Positions 1 through 7,645 of a DNA stretch of 13,402 nucleotides are shown here, one piece after another. Each line of letters starts with the position of its first letter. Within the stretch, counting starts at the first letter, position 1. The notes under the pieces are model-generated. The model saw only the letters and a list, made by a program, of their open reading frames with translations, was not told the DNA's origin and ran no database searches. Where the stretch lies: NCBI GenBank assembly GCA_039934375.1, contig JBDTMH010000115.1:1-13402 (forward strand), read 5' to 3'. A program made the translations under genes and the position numbers. This DNA is from CAISIP01 sp039934375. Its GTDB lineage: Bacteria > Pseudomonadota > Gammaproteobacteria > Burkholderiales > Burkholderiaceae_C.

Positions 1-1252
1 TCACCTCGCGCCAGTAGCGGTACATGCCGCGGATCAGCGTCTCGGTGACCATGTGATCGGTATCTCCGACCCCGCGTCCGCCGAGTTCGGCCAGCGTGTG
101 GTGTACCGGCTTGCTGTCGAAGCCGCGCTGGCTGAACTCGATCACCTCACCGTCATCGGCAGACACGAAGCCGGCGGGGCCGAACAGGTTGGCCTGGCGC
201 AGCCGGCGTTTCGTCATGGCCGCGTCGTCGTCCTCGAAGCCGAAATGGGTCCACTCGAAATTGAACGCCCCATGCCCATCGGGCTGAATATGCCGCGTCG
301 AGACACTGTTCACCTGCTGCTGCAGGATCACGCTGGGGAACAGCGTCGTCATCACCGCACTCGGGCCGCCCCACCACGCCTCAGGCACGATGTCCAGAAA
401 ACGGTCGTCGTGCAACTGCATGCTTTCCTTGAAACTCGACACCTGCGTCACCTGTTCGGCCTTGCCGGACTGACCGCGGGTCGAGATCATCGCCGCATGG
501 CGGTGATGCCGGTCCATCTTGAGTTCGGACTTGTTATCGGCGCGCCACAGGCCGAAGGTCACGAACCAGCTGTGCAACAGGCCCGGATGGTAAGGGTCCT
601 TGATGTTTTCCTGCATCAGCTTCCAGTTACCCGGAATGCGCTGGCGGTTGTAGCCCAGAATCTTCAGTGTGCGTCCGTTGAACAGGCGATCGAAATAGTG
701 CAGGATCACCGGTCCCATGTAGTCTTCCAGCGACTCGACGTCGTGGTCGAACGAGGCAAACACCACGCCGCCACGGGTCGCCACCTTGAGTTGCGTCAAG
801 CCATTCTGCTTCAGGTCGAAATCCGCCGGCATGCCGCCATTGATCTTGCCGTCCTGGCGCACGCCGCGGCGAAACGGCACGCCTTGCAGATCCCCAGACA
901 GCGTATAGCTCCACTGGTGATAGGGACAGGTGAACTCGCTGCGGTTGCCATGGCGCTCGCGGCAGAACTGCATGCCGCGGTGCGCACAGACGTTTTCGAC
1001 GACATGGATGGCACCTTGCTTGTCACGCACCAGCAGCACCGAGCGCTCGCCAACCACGGTGCGCTTGAAGTCACCGGGGTGCGGAATCTCGGCCTCCAGG
1101 CCGACATAGCTCCAGTGCTTGCGGTAGAAGAAGCGGTCGAGTTCGCGCCGGTGCAATTCGTCGCTGGTGTAAACCGAAAATGGGATCTTGCTGGTTCCTG
1201 CACCGTCCCACTGGACCTTGGCCGGGAATACGCTGGGTTGTTGTTGTGGCAT
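1..1252 (-). CDS. Rieske non-heme iron oxygenase, large (alpha) subunit, NagG/AndAc type; C-terminus cut by window edge
   Basis: This is the catalytic large subunit of an aromatic ring-hydroxylating oxygenase, which uses electrons from a ferredoxin/reductase to add oxygen to an aromatic acid. The reverse strand from the ATG at 1252 stays open to position 1 (417 residues). A Rieske [2Fe-2S] site is visible as C89-x-H91-x17-C109-x2-H112, and the mononuclear iron site as D219-x2-H222-x4-H227. The context VCAHRG, CPYHQW, GVPFRRG and KDPYHPGLLH, and the ending at MYRYWREV, match my recollection of salicylate 5-hydroxylase NagG and the related anthranilate dioxygenase AndAc. Only a few C-terminal residues should be missing. 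GGAGA lies 7 nt before the start. The gene begins 27 nt after the methyltransferase stop, so co-transcription is possible. The small (beta) subunit would be expected just outside the left edge. The family is certain; the substrate (salicylate, anthranilate or another aromatic acid) is inferred. Confidence 0.93.
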   Translation of the reverse strand, partial: MPQQQPSVFPAKVQWDGAGTSKIPFSVYTSDELHRRELDRFFYRKHWSYVGLEAEIPHPGDFKRTVVGERSVLLVRDKQGAIHVVENVCAHRGMQFCRERHGNRSEFTCPYHQWSYTLSGDLQGVPFRRGVRQDGKINGGMPADFDLKQNGLTQLKVATRGGVVFASFDHDVESLEDYMGPVILHYFDRLFNGRTLKILGYNRQRIPGNWKLMQENIKDPYHPGLLHSWFVTFGLWRADNKSELKMDRHHRHAAMISTRGQSGKAEQVTQVSSFKESMQLHDDRFLDIVPEAWWGGPSAVMTTLFPSVILQQQVNSVSTRHIQPDGHGAFNFEWTHFGFEDDDAAMTKRRLRQANLFGPAGFVSADDGEVIEFSQRGFDSKPVHHTLAELGGRGVGDTDHMVTETLIRGMYRYWREV

Positions 1253-1279
1253 ATCGTGTCTCCGCGAAAACCAAGGGCC

Positions 1280-1957
1280 TCAGGTCGGCTGCGCCGCCAC
1301 CTGGTACTGCAACACCCAGTAATACGTCAGCTGCGTCAACACCGGCTGCTTACCCAGACCCTCGAGCAGTTGGTGCAGACGCGCCTGGGTCGGAAAATTC
1401 TTCAGCACCCGGTGTATCGTTCCGTCGTCGAGTGTGCGCAACTGGTAGCTGTCACCATCGGCATCGGTTTCAGCAATCGGTGTGCTGCTGCCCGCAACGT
1501 ACCGGTTGTCCAGCAGCACCACGGTCGCACCCGGCGCCAGCACCGCGCCCAGGCCGCGCAGGAACTCGCGCTGGCGCGCCTGTGGCACATGCGAAAACCA
1601 GAAGCCGGCGAACGCGGCGTCGAACACACCCAGGTCGGCCGGCAAGGCATAGGCATCACCCTGGACGAAACGCACGCTGTCGGGCGCTACCCGGTGCGCG
1701 GCAATCGCCATGGTCTCGGGGGCGGCATCCAACGCCACCATGGCACGCGCCTGCGGCGCAATGAACTGGGTCCAGAACCCGGTCCCACACGCCACCTCAA
1801 GCACCCGCTTGCCGGCAAACAATGTCGGCAAACCTTCACGCAGTTCGGCAATGTCGGCCTGGCGCTCGGGCTTCAGGTAAATGCGGTCGTATTCCGACGC
1901 GCGCGCGGCGTAATACGCCACCATCTGGGGGTCAGCTGGCTGGAGGGTGTCCGTCAT
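1280..1957 (-). CDS. class I SAM-dependent methyltransferase
   Basis: This is a 225-residue protein with the Rossmann-type SAM-binding motif I, VLEVACGTGFW (residues 52-62). A motif II acidic residue follows in VALDAAPE, and the core continues through RFVQGDAYALP and GATVVLLDN. It fits the general methyltransferase-11/25 fold, but the acceptor substrate cannot be read from the sequence. It has no signal peptide or membrane segment and should be cytoplasmic. The ATG at 1957 is preceded by GAGG at a suitable distance, and pyrF ends 36 nt upstream. The ring oxygenase follows 27 nt downstream, so it may be part of a pyrF-methyltransferase-oxygenase transcript. Whether it acts with the oxygenase or is an unrelated passenger is unknown. 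The family is confident; the function is not. Confidence 0.88.
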   Translation of the reverse strand: MTDTLQPADPQMVAYYAARASEYDRIYLKPERQADIAELREGLPTLFAGKRVLEVACGTGFWTQFIAPQARAMVALDAAPETMAIAAHRVAPDSVRFVQGDAYALPADLGVFDAAFAGFWFSHVPQARQREFLRGLGAVLAPGATVVLLDNRYVAGSSTPIAETDADGDSYQLRTLDDGTIHRVLKNFPTQARLHQLLEGLGKQPVLTQLTYYWVLQYQVAAQPT

Positions 1958-1993
1958 GATGAGGGCCTCGTTGCGCGCAAGCCGCCGCGGCGG

Positions 1994-2839
1994 TCAGCCG
2001 GCGGCCGCCTGCTTCAATACGTCCCGGGTACGCAATGCTTCTGTGCGCGCAGCGGCGGCGAAATCTGCACCCGAGCTGGCGTACAGGATGGCGCGCGAGG
2101 AGTTGACGACGATCGCTCCGGTGGTCTTGCCATCTGCCGCCACGCGCAGTCCGGCCCGCACGGTGGCGACCGCATCACCGCCTTGCGCACCCACGCCGGG
2201 AATCAGCATCGGCAGGGTCGGCGCCAGTTCGCGCACGCGGGCAATCTCGGCCGGGTAGGTGGCGCCCACCACCAGCCCCAACTGGCCGTTGATGTTCCAG
2301 GGGCCCTGCGCCAGGCTGGCCACATGCTCGTATAGCAGTGGCTGTCCCGGTAGCGTCGCCAGGCGCTGATTCTGCAAGTCGTCTCCGCCCGGATTCGAGG
2401 TACGGCACAAAAGAAAGGCGCCTTTGCCGTGGCGCCGCAGATAGGGCTCGACCGAGTCATAGCCCATGAACGGCGACAAGGTGACCGCGTCGGCGCCATA
2501 ACGCTCGAAGGCCTCGATCGCATATTGCTCGGCCGTCGAGCCGATGTCGCCACGCTTGGCGTCCAGGATCACCGGCACCTGCGGGGCGACCTTGCGCATG
2601 TGCTGCATCAGCCGTTCGAGCTGGGCTTCGGCGCGGTGCGCGGCAAAGTAGGCGATCTGGGGTTTGAACGCCAGCACCAGGTCGGCCGTCGCATCGACGA
2701 TCGCGGCGCAGAAATCGTAGATCCGTCCGGTGTCGCCCTTGAGGCGTGCCGGAAAGCGGGAGGGTTCGGGGTCCAGACCGACACACAGCAGGGACTGGTG
2801 GCTGCGCTCGGCGTCTGCGAGCATGTCGACGAAGGTCAT
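1994..2839 (-). CDS. pyrF: orotidine 5'-phosphate decarboxylase (class 2)
   Basis: The enzyme decarboxylates OMP to UMP, the last step of de novo pyrimidine synthesis. The 281-residue protein starts MTFVDMLADAERS. LCVGLDPEP, LAFKPQIAYF and the catalytic motif ILDAKRGDIGST (Lys95 between Asp93 and Asp98) mark the class 2 form found in many beta- and gammaproteobacteria and actinobacteria. PGVGAQGG near residue 220 is the phosphate-binding loop. An upstream in-frame ATG at 2893 would add 18 residues, but the start at 2839 is better. It aligns with the family N-terminus, and its ATG overlaps the TGA of the uracil-DNA glycosylase gene as ATGA, which implies translational coupling. Confidence 0.97.
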   Translation of the reverse strand: MTFVDMLADAERSHQSLLCVGLDPEPSRFPARLKGDTGRIYDFCAAIVDATADLVLAFKPQIAYFAAHRAEAQLERLMQHMRKVAPQVPVILDAKRGDIGSTAEQYAIEAFERYGADAVTLSPFMGYDSVEPYLRRHGKGAFLLCRTSNPGGDDLQNQRLATLPGQPLLYEHVASLAQGPWNINGQLGLVVGATYPAEIARVRELAPTLPMLIPGVGAQGGDAVATVRAGLRVAADGKTTGAIVVNSSRAILYASSGADFAAAARTEALRTRDVLKQAAAG

Positions 2840-3633
2840 GGTGCGTTGCCAGGGTGAGATGGCTGATTTTGCACCAGGCTGCGCGCCAAACACAGATCGG
2901 CCCAGGCATTGGCTTTCTCCAGTGGTGCGCGCAACAACTTGACCGGATGGTAGGTGACGATCACCGGGATTCCATCGACCCGAAATTCACGACCGCGCAA
3001 CTGACCCAGCGGCATCTGCAATACCTCCGGATAGGCCTCTGCGAGCAGCGACAGCGCGGCAAAACGCCCCATGGCCAGGATCACCCGCGGCCGGGTCAGT
3101 GCAACTTCGCGGCGCAGGAACACCGCGCAGCGGGCCAGTTCATCTGGCGTTGGCGGTCGCACAGCGGCGGGCCGGCATTTGACGACATGGGTCAGACGGG
3201 CCCCGCCGCGTCCATGACCATCGCGCTGGCACGACACGGCGCGCAACATGTTGTCCAGCAGCTGACCGGCCGCCCCGACAAAGGGTGACCCGGCGCGCTC
3301 CTCGTGTTCGTCGGGTGGTTCGCCCACGACCAGCCAGTCGGCCTGCAGCGGCGCCGGCTCGCTGACGAACACCGGCGCCTTGCGCCCCTCGCACAGGCCG
3401 CAGGCGGTACAGTCCTGCACCGCCTGGGCCAGTTGCGCCCAATCCATGTGCTCCACCGCCCCATCCGTCTGCGACAGCGCCGGACTTGGCGCTGGTGCGG
3501 TCGGGTGGGGCTCTCTCACTACCCGCGCGAGCGGGCCAGCCACCTTCGCCGCGGCCGGGGCCCTGGGCCACCAGACCCGCACACCCATTTCCAGCAGCAT
3601 TGCGCGCTGGCGCGCATCCAGATTCAGGCTCAT
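2836..3633 (-). CDS. uracil-DNA glycosylase, family 4 ([4Fe-4S], UDGa type)
   Basis: The enzyme removes uracil from DNA, starting base-excision repair. The 265-residue protein has a 60-70 residue Pro/Ala-rich N-terminal extension (MSLNLDARQRAMLLEMGV then low complexity) before the catalytic domain. That domain carries GEPPDEHEE plus GSPFVGAAGQLLD (about 104-127), the family 4 form of the first active-site motif. VTYHPVKLLR (226-235) is the His-containing leucine-loop motif. Cluster cysteines are visible: C75, C78 and C81 at the front, and C153-x15-C169 after THVVKCRP. The usual cluster needs only one Cys-x2-Cys pair at the front, so one of the three is spare. Its stop overlaps the pyrF start (ATGA). 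The KRRIH loop of UdgX is absent, so it is not that variant. The ATG at 3633 itself overlaps the TGA of an open frame that fills the gap from rimI. Confidence 0.93.
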   Translation of the reverse strand: MSLNLDARQRAMLLEMGVRVWWPRAPAAAKVAGPLARVVREPHPTAPAPSPALSQTDGAVEHMDWAQLAQAVQDCTACGLCEGRKAPVFVSEPAPLQADWLVVGEPPDEHEERAGSPFVGAAGQLLDNMLRAVSCQRDGHGRGGARLTHVVKCRPAAVRPPTPDELARCAVFLRREVALTRPRVILAMGRFAALSLLAEAYPEVLQMPLGQLRGREFRVDGIPVIVTYHPVKLLRAPLEKANAWADLCLARSLVQNQPSHPGNAP

Positions 3634-3782
3634 GATCCTGCCCTGCGCGCTGCAGGCAGCGACGCCGAACGTGTCGCGATGGTTGCGGCGACGCCGATGT
3701 GGGACCCTCCGCCCCGCCGGCTGGGGAGCGAGCCCCGTTCAGAGCGGCCGGGCGACGGGAAAAGACGGATGGGCTGGATCAC
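3630..3782 (-). other. rimI-glycosylase gap with a bridging 50-codon open frame, coding status doubtful
   Basis: The roughly 145 bp between rimI and the glycosylase contain an uninterrupted frame. It could start at a GTG overlapping the rimI stop (GTGA at 3782-3779) and stops with TGA overlapping the glycosylase ATG (ATGA). The product would be a 50-residue Arg/Ser/Gly-rich peptide without recognisable motif. The DNA also holds a 10-bp direct repeat GCGACGCCGA (3659-3668 and 3688-3697) and a GGGG-6-CCCC hairpin near 3727-3740. Open frames are frequent by chance at this GC content. I record it because of the double overlap, not because the peptide looks real. Confidence 0.2.
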
Positions 3783-4246
3783 AGGTGCAGACTCATGACG
3801 ACGGCGTCCTCGCGTTTGCCAAAACCTGCCGGGTAATACGCCTTGCGCAATCCTACCCGGCGAAACCCATGTTGCTCGTAGACCCGCATCGCACGCAGAT
3901 TGCCAACCCGCACCTCCAGCCACAGCCACAAGGCGCCGTCACCACGGGCCCAGATTGTCAGCGCCTCCAGCATCAGCCGGGCCCAGCCCTGGCGCTGGTA
4001 GCTTGGCGCCACCGTGATGTTCAGCAGGTGGACCTCCTCGACGCCCTTCATGGCCACGAAGTATCCGAGCACCTCGCCAGCCGCCGTGAGCAGTTGGGCC
4101 TGGTAGCCGGTCTTGATCGTGTCGCGGAAATTGGTTTCGGTCCAAGGGTGGGCATAGGCCCGTTTCTCGACCCGCAACACGTCGTCCAGGCGCTCCAGCG
4201 TCAGTGGTTCGAACTGCGCCTCGGGCGCCTGTAGCACTGCACTCAT
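3779..4246 (-). CDS. rimI: ribosomal protein bS18-alanine N-acetyltransferase
   Basis: This is a GNAT-fold acetyltransferase expected to acetylate the N-terminal alanine of ribosomal protein S18 with acetyl-CoA. The 155-residue protein has an acetyl-CoA pyrophosphate loop in APSYQRQGWARLML. The RimI signature WLEVRVGNLRAMRVYEQHGF follows, with GLRKAYY after it, and the length is normal for the family. The ATG at 4246 overlaps the tsaB stop (ATGA). The tsaB-rimI order is common in bacteria and supports RimI over a generic GNAT. Related GNATs that act on other proteins cannot be excluded from sequence alone. Confidence 0.94.
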   Translation of the reverse strand: MSAVLQAPEAQFEPLTLERLDDVLRVEKRAYAHPWTETNFRDTIKTGYQAQLLTAAGEVLGYFVAMKGVEEVHLLNITVAPSYQRQGWARLMLEALTIWARGDGALWLWLEVRVGNLRAMRVYEQHGFRRVGLRKAYYPAGFGKREDAVVMSLHL

Positions 4247-4989
4247 GGGTTGATGGCGGCCGCTGCAAGGGTTGCGGCTCGTTCAGCGGTGGTGGACGCC
4301 ACTTTATCGCGGATGTAGACCGGCAGTGCCAGCGCAGGGTCAACCGCCTGCCCGGCAGCCAGCAGCATGGGAGCCAATCGCAGCATCGCGCGCGCGTCCG
4401 GCAGCGCCTCGACACGTGCCTGCGTCGCACCGTCAGGCAGACGGGCACCGTAGTTCGCAAACACATTGCCCGCCAGCGCCTGATCCGCTGGCTGCAGCGC
4501 CACGTCCTGCGGACGGATCAGGGCCGGTGCGCGCAGCGTCTGCCAGGCGTGTTGCTCCCAGCGGTAAGTGCCAGCGTAGATCTCGTCCATGCGCGCGTCG
4601 AGCATGGCCAGTACCTGCCATTGCGCCGCCCCAGGTGCATGCACCGCGCGCGCCTGCTCGGCCACCACCAGCAGCGAGTCGAGCGGCAACACCGGCACCG
4701 GCGACCCGTCGGTGCGCGCGCGCGCCCCCCATGCCAAACCCTGAGCCACGGCACACGCAGTGCGCAGCCCGGTGAAGGCCCCTGGACCGCGTCCAAACAC
4801 GATCGCGTCGAGTTCGGCCAGTGCCATGCCGGCCTGTGCCAACAGGTCCTGGATCGCAGGCACCAGCGTGCGCGAGGCCAGGGCGCCACCTTCGGCATCG
4901 TTCGACCAGACCTGGTCAACACCATTCACGGTGCGGCCAACGGCGATCGACATCCTGTCGGTACTGGTGTCGAAAGCTAGCAGTTGCAT
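4243..4989 (-). CDS. tsaB: tRNA t6A threonylcarbamoyltransferase complex subunit TsaB
   Basis: TsaB (YeaZ) is the non-catalytic ASKHA-fold partner of TsaD. The pair, with TsaE, transfers threonylcarbamoyl to A37 of tRNAs reading ANN codons. The 248-residue protein begins MQLLAFDTSTD, the family's phosphate-loop-like strand turn. It contains FGRGPGAFTGLRTACAVAQG (about 65-84), the most conserved TsaB block, and the later DARMDEIYAG. The gene starts 15 nt after the EamA-transporter stop, with AGGG upstream, and overlaps rimI by ATGA. The enzyme for the first t6A step (Sua5) is encoded about 4 kb away in the purEK operon. Confidence 0.95.
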   Translation of the reverse strand: MQLLAFDTSTDRMSIAVGRTVNGVDQVWSNDAEGGALASRTLVPAIQDLLAQAGMALAELDAIVFGRGPGAFTGLRTACAVAQGLAWGARARTDGSPVPVLPLDSLLVVAEQARAVHAPGAAQWQVLAMLDARMDEIYAGTYRWEQHAWQTLRAPALIRPQDVALQPADQALAGNVFANYGARLPDGATQARVEALPDARAMLRLAPMLLAAGQAVDPALALPVYIRDKVASTTAERAATLAAAAINP

Positions 4990-5004
4990 GTCTGTTCAGC
5001 CCTG

Positions 5005-6015
5005 TCAGATCTTCGCTTGCGCGACCGGCACGGGGATGCGGACTGTCTCCGGCGCGGCGCCGACCCGCACGCCAAACACGATGCCCAGTGTGACCAGCGC
5101 CAGGCCGATTGCCAGGTTCCAGTAAAGGGGTTCGCCCAGGATCAGCACCGCAGACAGCGATGCCAGAGCCGGCACCACCGAGGTCATCATCGTCGAGCGC
5201 ACCGGGCCGAAATGTTGGATCATCCGGGTGAACGTCACGCCAGAGATCACCACCGAGCCGATGCCCTGGAATGCCATCTGAAACGCCACCTGGCCCAGCG
5301 GTGCGGTCAGGAACCGTCCGGGCACCAGTTCCCAGTACAGCAACAGGCCATAGACCGGCACATACAGGAAAAATGCGAATACCGTGATCGCCACCGTGGC
5401 GCGCACCGCGTCGAGCATATGGTGGCGCACCAGCACGCTATAGCAGGACCAGCACAAGGCTGCCGCCACGAACAGCAGATCACCCTTCCAGACCTCGCCG
5501 CCGTCGAAAGCCCGCATCAGGCTGGTGCCGCCCACCAGCACGTCGCCGGCCACGATCAGTGCCAGTCCGACGGCGCGTGCGCGCGTGATGCGGGTGCCCA
5601 GGAACAGGGCCGCCAGCAAGGTCGTCCACAACGGCAGACTGCCCGGCATCAACACGGCGGCATGACCGGCCGGCGCAAACACGAAGCCGCTGTAGGCCAA
5701 CACAGCGTAGATCAATCCACCGAACAAGCCGGCAGCGGCCGTCGTCCTGAGCGGCAGCGGCGAAAAACCGAACATCGACGACTGGCGTTTGCCGCGCGCA
5801 CGATCGCGCCGCACCAGCCACCAGCCTACGGGCAGCAGCACCAAGCCGGCGCCGAGCAGGCGCGCGAAGGCGATATCGAAAGGATTGAGCGCGCCGCCGC
5901 GAGACGGATCGGCCGTCGCACGGGCGATCACGATGAACGAGGTCCAGATGACCACGGTCACCAGGGCGGCCGCGACGCCTGTCGCTTGCGCAGAAAAAGG
6001 CTTGAACAAGCGCAT
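5005..6015 (-). CDS. DMT-superfamily (EamA) membrane transporter
   Basis: This is a 336-residue integral inner-membrane protein with about ten hydrophobic segments arranged as two EamA repeats. The first covers about residues 12-165, starting VAAALVTVVIWTSFIVIAR and including the GHAAVLMPGSLPLWTTLL region. The second covers about 175-320, including PALASLSAVLILGEPLYW, the usual final-repeat EamA signature. A basic cytoplasmic stretch (RRDRARGKRQ) separates early helices. Family members export amino acids, metabolites or drugs, and the substrate here cannot be predicted. The ATG at 6015 has a GATAAT hexamer 6 nt upstream. The gene is divergent from dacB, and tsaB follows after 15 nt, so it may lead the tsaB-rimI transcript. 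Confidence 0.92.
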   Translation of the reverse strand: MRLFKPFSAQATGVAAALVTVVIWTSFIVIARATADPSRGGALNPFDIAFARLLGAGLVLLPVGWWLVRRDRARGKRQSSMFGFSPLPLRTTAAAGLFGGLIYAVLAYSGFVFAPAGHAAVLMPGSLPLWTTLLAALFLGTRITRARAVGLALIVAGDVLVGGTSLMRAFDGGEVWKGDLLFVAAALCWSCYSVLVRHHMLDAVRATVAITVFAFFLYVPVYGLLLYWELVPGRFLTAPLGQVAFQMAFQGIGSVVISGVTFTRMIQHFGPVRSTMMTSVVPALASLSAVLILGEPLYWNLAIGLALVTLGIVFGVRVGAAPETVRIPVPVAQAKI

Positions 6016-6021
6016 CGGCGG

Positions 6022-6027
6022 ATTATC
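6022..6027 (-). promoter_or_regulatory. candidate -10 element of the EamA transporter (leaderless)
   Basis: The minus strand reads GATAAT, 5 of 6 matches to TATAAT, exactly 6 nt before the ATG at 6015. Transcription from it would begin at or next to the start codon. No convincing -35 hexamer is seen 16-18 bp upstream. Confidence 0.45.
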
Positions 6028-6043
6028 GGTTGCGCGCGGGCTG

Positions 6044-6049
6044 TAGACT
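6044..6049 (+). promoter_or_regulatory. candidate -10 element of dacB (leaderless)
   Basis: TAGACT ends 6 nt before the dacB ATG at 6056, directly preceded by TG. The layout mirrors the divergent EamA promoter in the same 40-bp gap. There is no Shine-Dalgarno at a normal distance before 6056, so a leaderless message would explain the start. No clear -35 is seen. Confidence 0.38.
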
Positions 6050-6055
6050 GGCGAG

Positions 6056-7606
6056 ATGGATATTGCGCCCCGCCTTCAGCCGTACCCATACCGCCGATGG
6101 GACGGCCAGCGCGAGGGCTTCACAGGCCGCGCCCGCTCGTGGATGCTGGCGCGTCTGGCGCTGCTCTCTTTGAGCTTGGCTGCAGCGCAGTGGCTGCCGG
6201 CCGGTGCGGCATTGGCACAAGGCCTGCCACCGGAGGTCGATACGGCGCTGGCCCGGGCCAAGCTGCCGCGCGAAGCCGTCGCGGTGCTGGTCGTCGATGC
6301 GCAGGGCAAGCAGGCTGCGCGTGTCAGCCACCGGGCCGACGTACTGATGAATCCGGCCTCGGTGATGAAACTGGTCACCACGTCGGCAGCGCTCGACCTG
6401 CTTGGACCGGCCTATACCTGGACCACGTCGGTGTATGTCGACGGACCGGTGCGCGAAGGCAGGCTCATGGGTAATCTGTTCATCAGAGGCCGCGGAGACC
6501 CGACCATGGTCAGCGAACGCCTGTGGCAGCTGATGCGCCGGGTGCGCAGCCTGGGCATCACGCGGATCGACGGCGACATCGTGCTCGACCGCAGCGCCTT
6601 TGCAGTCACGCCGGTCGATCCGGGCGGCTTCGACGGGGAGCCGCTGCGTCCGTACAACGCAGCGCCGGACGCCTTGTTGCTGAACTACAAGTCGGTGCTG
6701 CTGACTTTTGTCGTCGACAGCGCGGCCAACCTGGCCCGTATCCACGTCGACCCTCCGCTGGCCGGCGTGACGATTCCGGCGAGCGTGCCGCTGGCCGCTG
6801 GCGGCTGCGGCGACTACCGCGGCAACCTGCGCGCGGATTTCTCGGATCCGCTGCAGATCCGTTTCGCTGGCAGTTATCCGGCAACTTGTCAGGAACGCAC
6901 CTGGCCAGTCGCCTGGCCCGAGCCGCAGGCCTATGCGGCCCGGGCGATCGAAGGCATGTGGCGCGAGGTGGGTGGGCAGATCGGCGGCAGCGTGCACGAC
7001 GGCAACGTGCCGAATGCCGCCGGGCCGGCGGTATTCGAGCTCGCTTCGCCGCCGCTGGCCGAGGTGGTCCGCGACATCAACAAGTACAGCAACAACGTGA
7101 TGGCACAGCAGCTGTTTCTGAGCCTGAGCCTGCCGCCGCTGCGCGCTGCGGGCAAACCCGGCACCACGGACGCGCCCGCCGACCCTGCCGCGTCGAGCGC
7201 AGCCTCGCGCGCGCTGCTGCTGCAGTGGTGGCGCATGCGCCTGGGCGCCGCGGTCGAAGCGCCACTGGTGGACAACGGCTCCGGTCTGTCGCGCAGTTCC
7301 CGCATCAGTGCGGCCGCGCTGGCGCGATTGCTGCAGATTGCCTATCAGTCACCCTGGATGTCCGAACTGATGTCCTCGCTGCCGATTGCCGGCATCGATG
7401 GCACGATGCGCCGCAACCGATCCGGCGCGGTGGGCAGCGCGCATTTGAAGACTGGCAGCCTGCGCGACGTGACGGCGGTGGCCGGATACGTGCTGGCCAA
7501 CAGCGGGCGCCGCTATGTGGTCGTGCTGTTGGTCAACCATGCCAACGCCGGTGCCAGCCGCGCGGCCATCGACAGATTGCTGGAGTGGGTCATCGACGAC
7601 AGCTGA
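6056..7606 (+). CDS. dacB: D-alanyl-D-alanine carboxypeptidase/endopeptidase (PBP4, family S13)
   Basis: This is a periplasmic penicillin-binding protein that trims or cleaves peptidoglycan cross-links. The 516-residue product has the S13 active-site triad: S102-V-M-K105 (in NPASVMKL), S345-N-N347 (in INKYSNN) and K465-T-G467 (in HLKTGSLRDV). A large insert sits between the first two motifs, typical of PBP4. A signal peptide spans about residues 30-55 with a likely cut after AALA. Two starts are possible. The ATG at 6056 gives a long Arg-rich n-region and sits 6 nt after a -10-like hexamer. The ATG at 6143 gives a conventional signal peptide but has no obvious ribosome binding site. I keep 6056 with moderate confidence; the mature protein is the same either way. 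Confidence 0.95.
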   Translation: MDIAPRLQPYPYRRWDGQREGFTGRARSWMLARLALLSLSLAAAQWLPAGAALAQGLPPEVDTALARAKLPREAVAVLVVDAQGKQAARVSHRADVLMNPASVMKLVTTSAALDLLGPAYTWTTSVYVDGPVREGRLMGNLFIRGRGDPTMVSERLWQLMRRVRSLGITRIDGDIVLDRSAFAVTPVDPGGFDGEPLRPYNAAPDALLLNYKSVLLTFVVDSAANLARIHVDPPLAGVTIPASVPLAAGGCGDYRGNLRADFSDPLQIRFAGSYPATCQERTWPVAWPEPQAYAARAIEGMWREVGGQIGGSVHDGNVPNAAGPAVFELASPPLAEVVRDINKYSNNVMAQQLFLSLSLPPLRAAGKPGTTDAPADPAASSAASRALLLQWWRMRLGAAVEAPLVDNGSGLSRSSRISAAALARLLQIAYQSPWMSELMSSLPIAGIDGTMRRNRSGAVGSAHLKTGSLRDVTAVAGYVLANSGRRYVVVLLVNHANAGASRAAIDRLLEWVIDDS

Positions 7607-7632
7607 GGCCGGCAAGAAAGGTGGCGCTGAGG

Positions 7633-7638
7633 GACAAT
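7633..7638 (+). promoter_or_regulatory. candidate -10 element of the SemiSWEET gene (leaderless)
   Basis: GACAAT lies 7 nt before the ATG at 7646, in the 39-bp gap after dacB. The spacing matches the other two leaderless candidates in this window. The GAGGG overlapping it is 13 nt from the ATG, too far for a good Shine-Dalgarno. The -35 region is not recognisable. Confidence 0.38.
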
Positions 7639-7645
7639 CCGCGCC

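Noticed and set aside
53..2335. A 760-codon open frame on the plus strand
   Set aside because: It is antisense to the oxygenase, methyltransferase and pyrF genes. The product is His/Arg/Gln-rich without domains, as expected for a shadow of high-GC coding sequence.
4984..6474. A 496-codon plus-strand open frame
   Set aside because: It is antisense to the EamA transporter and out of frame with dacB. Its His/Gln/Arg-rich composition is a shadow pattern.
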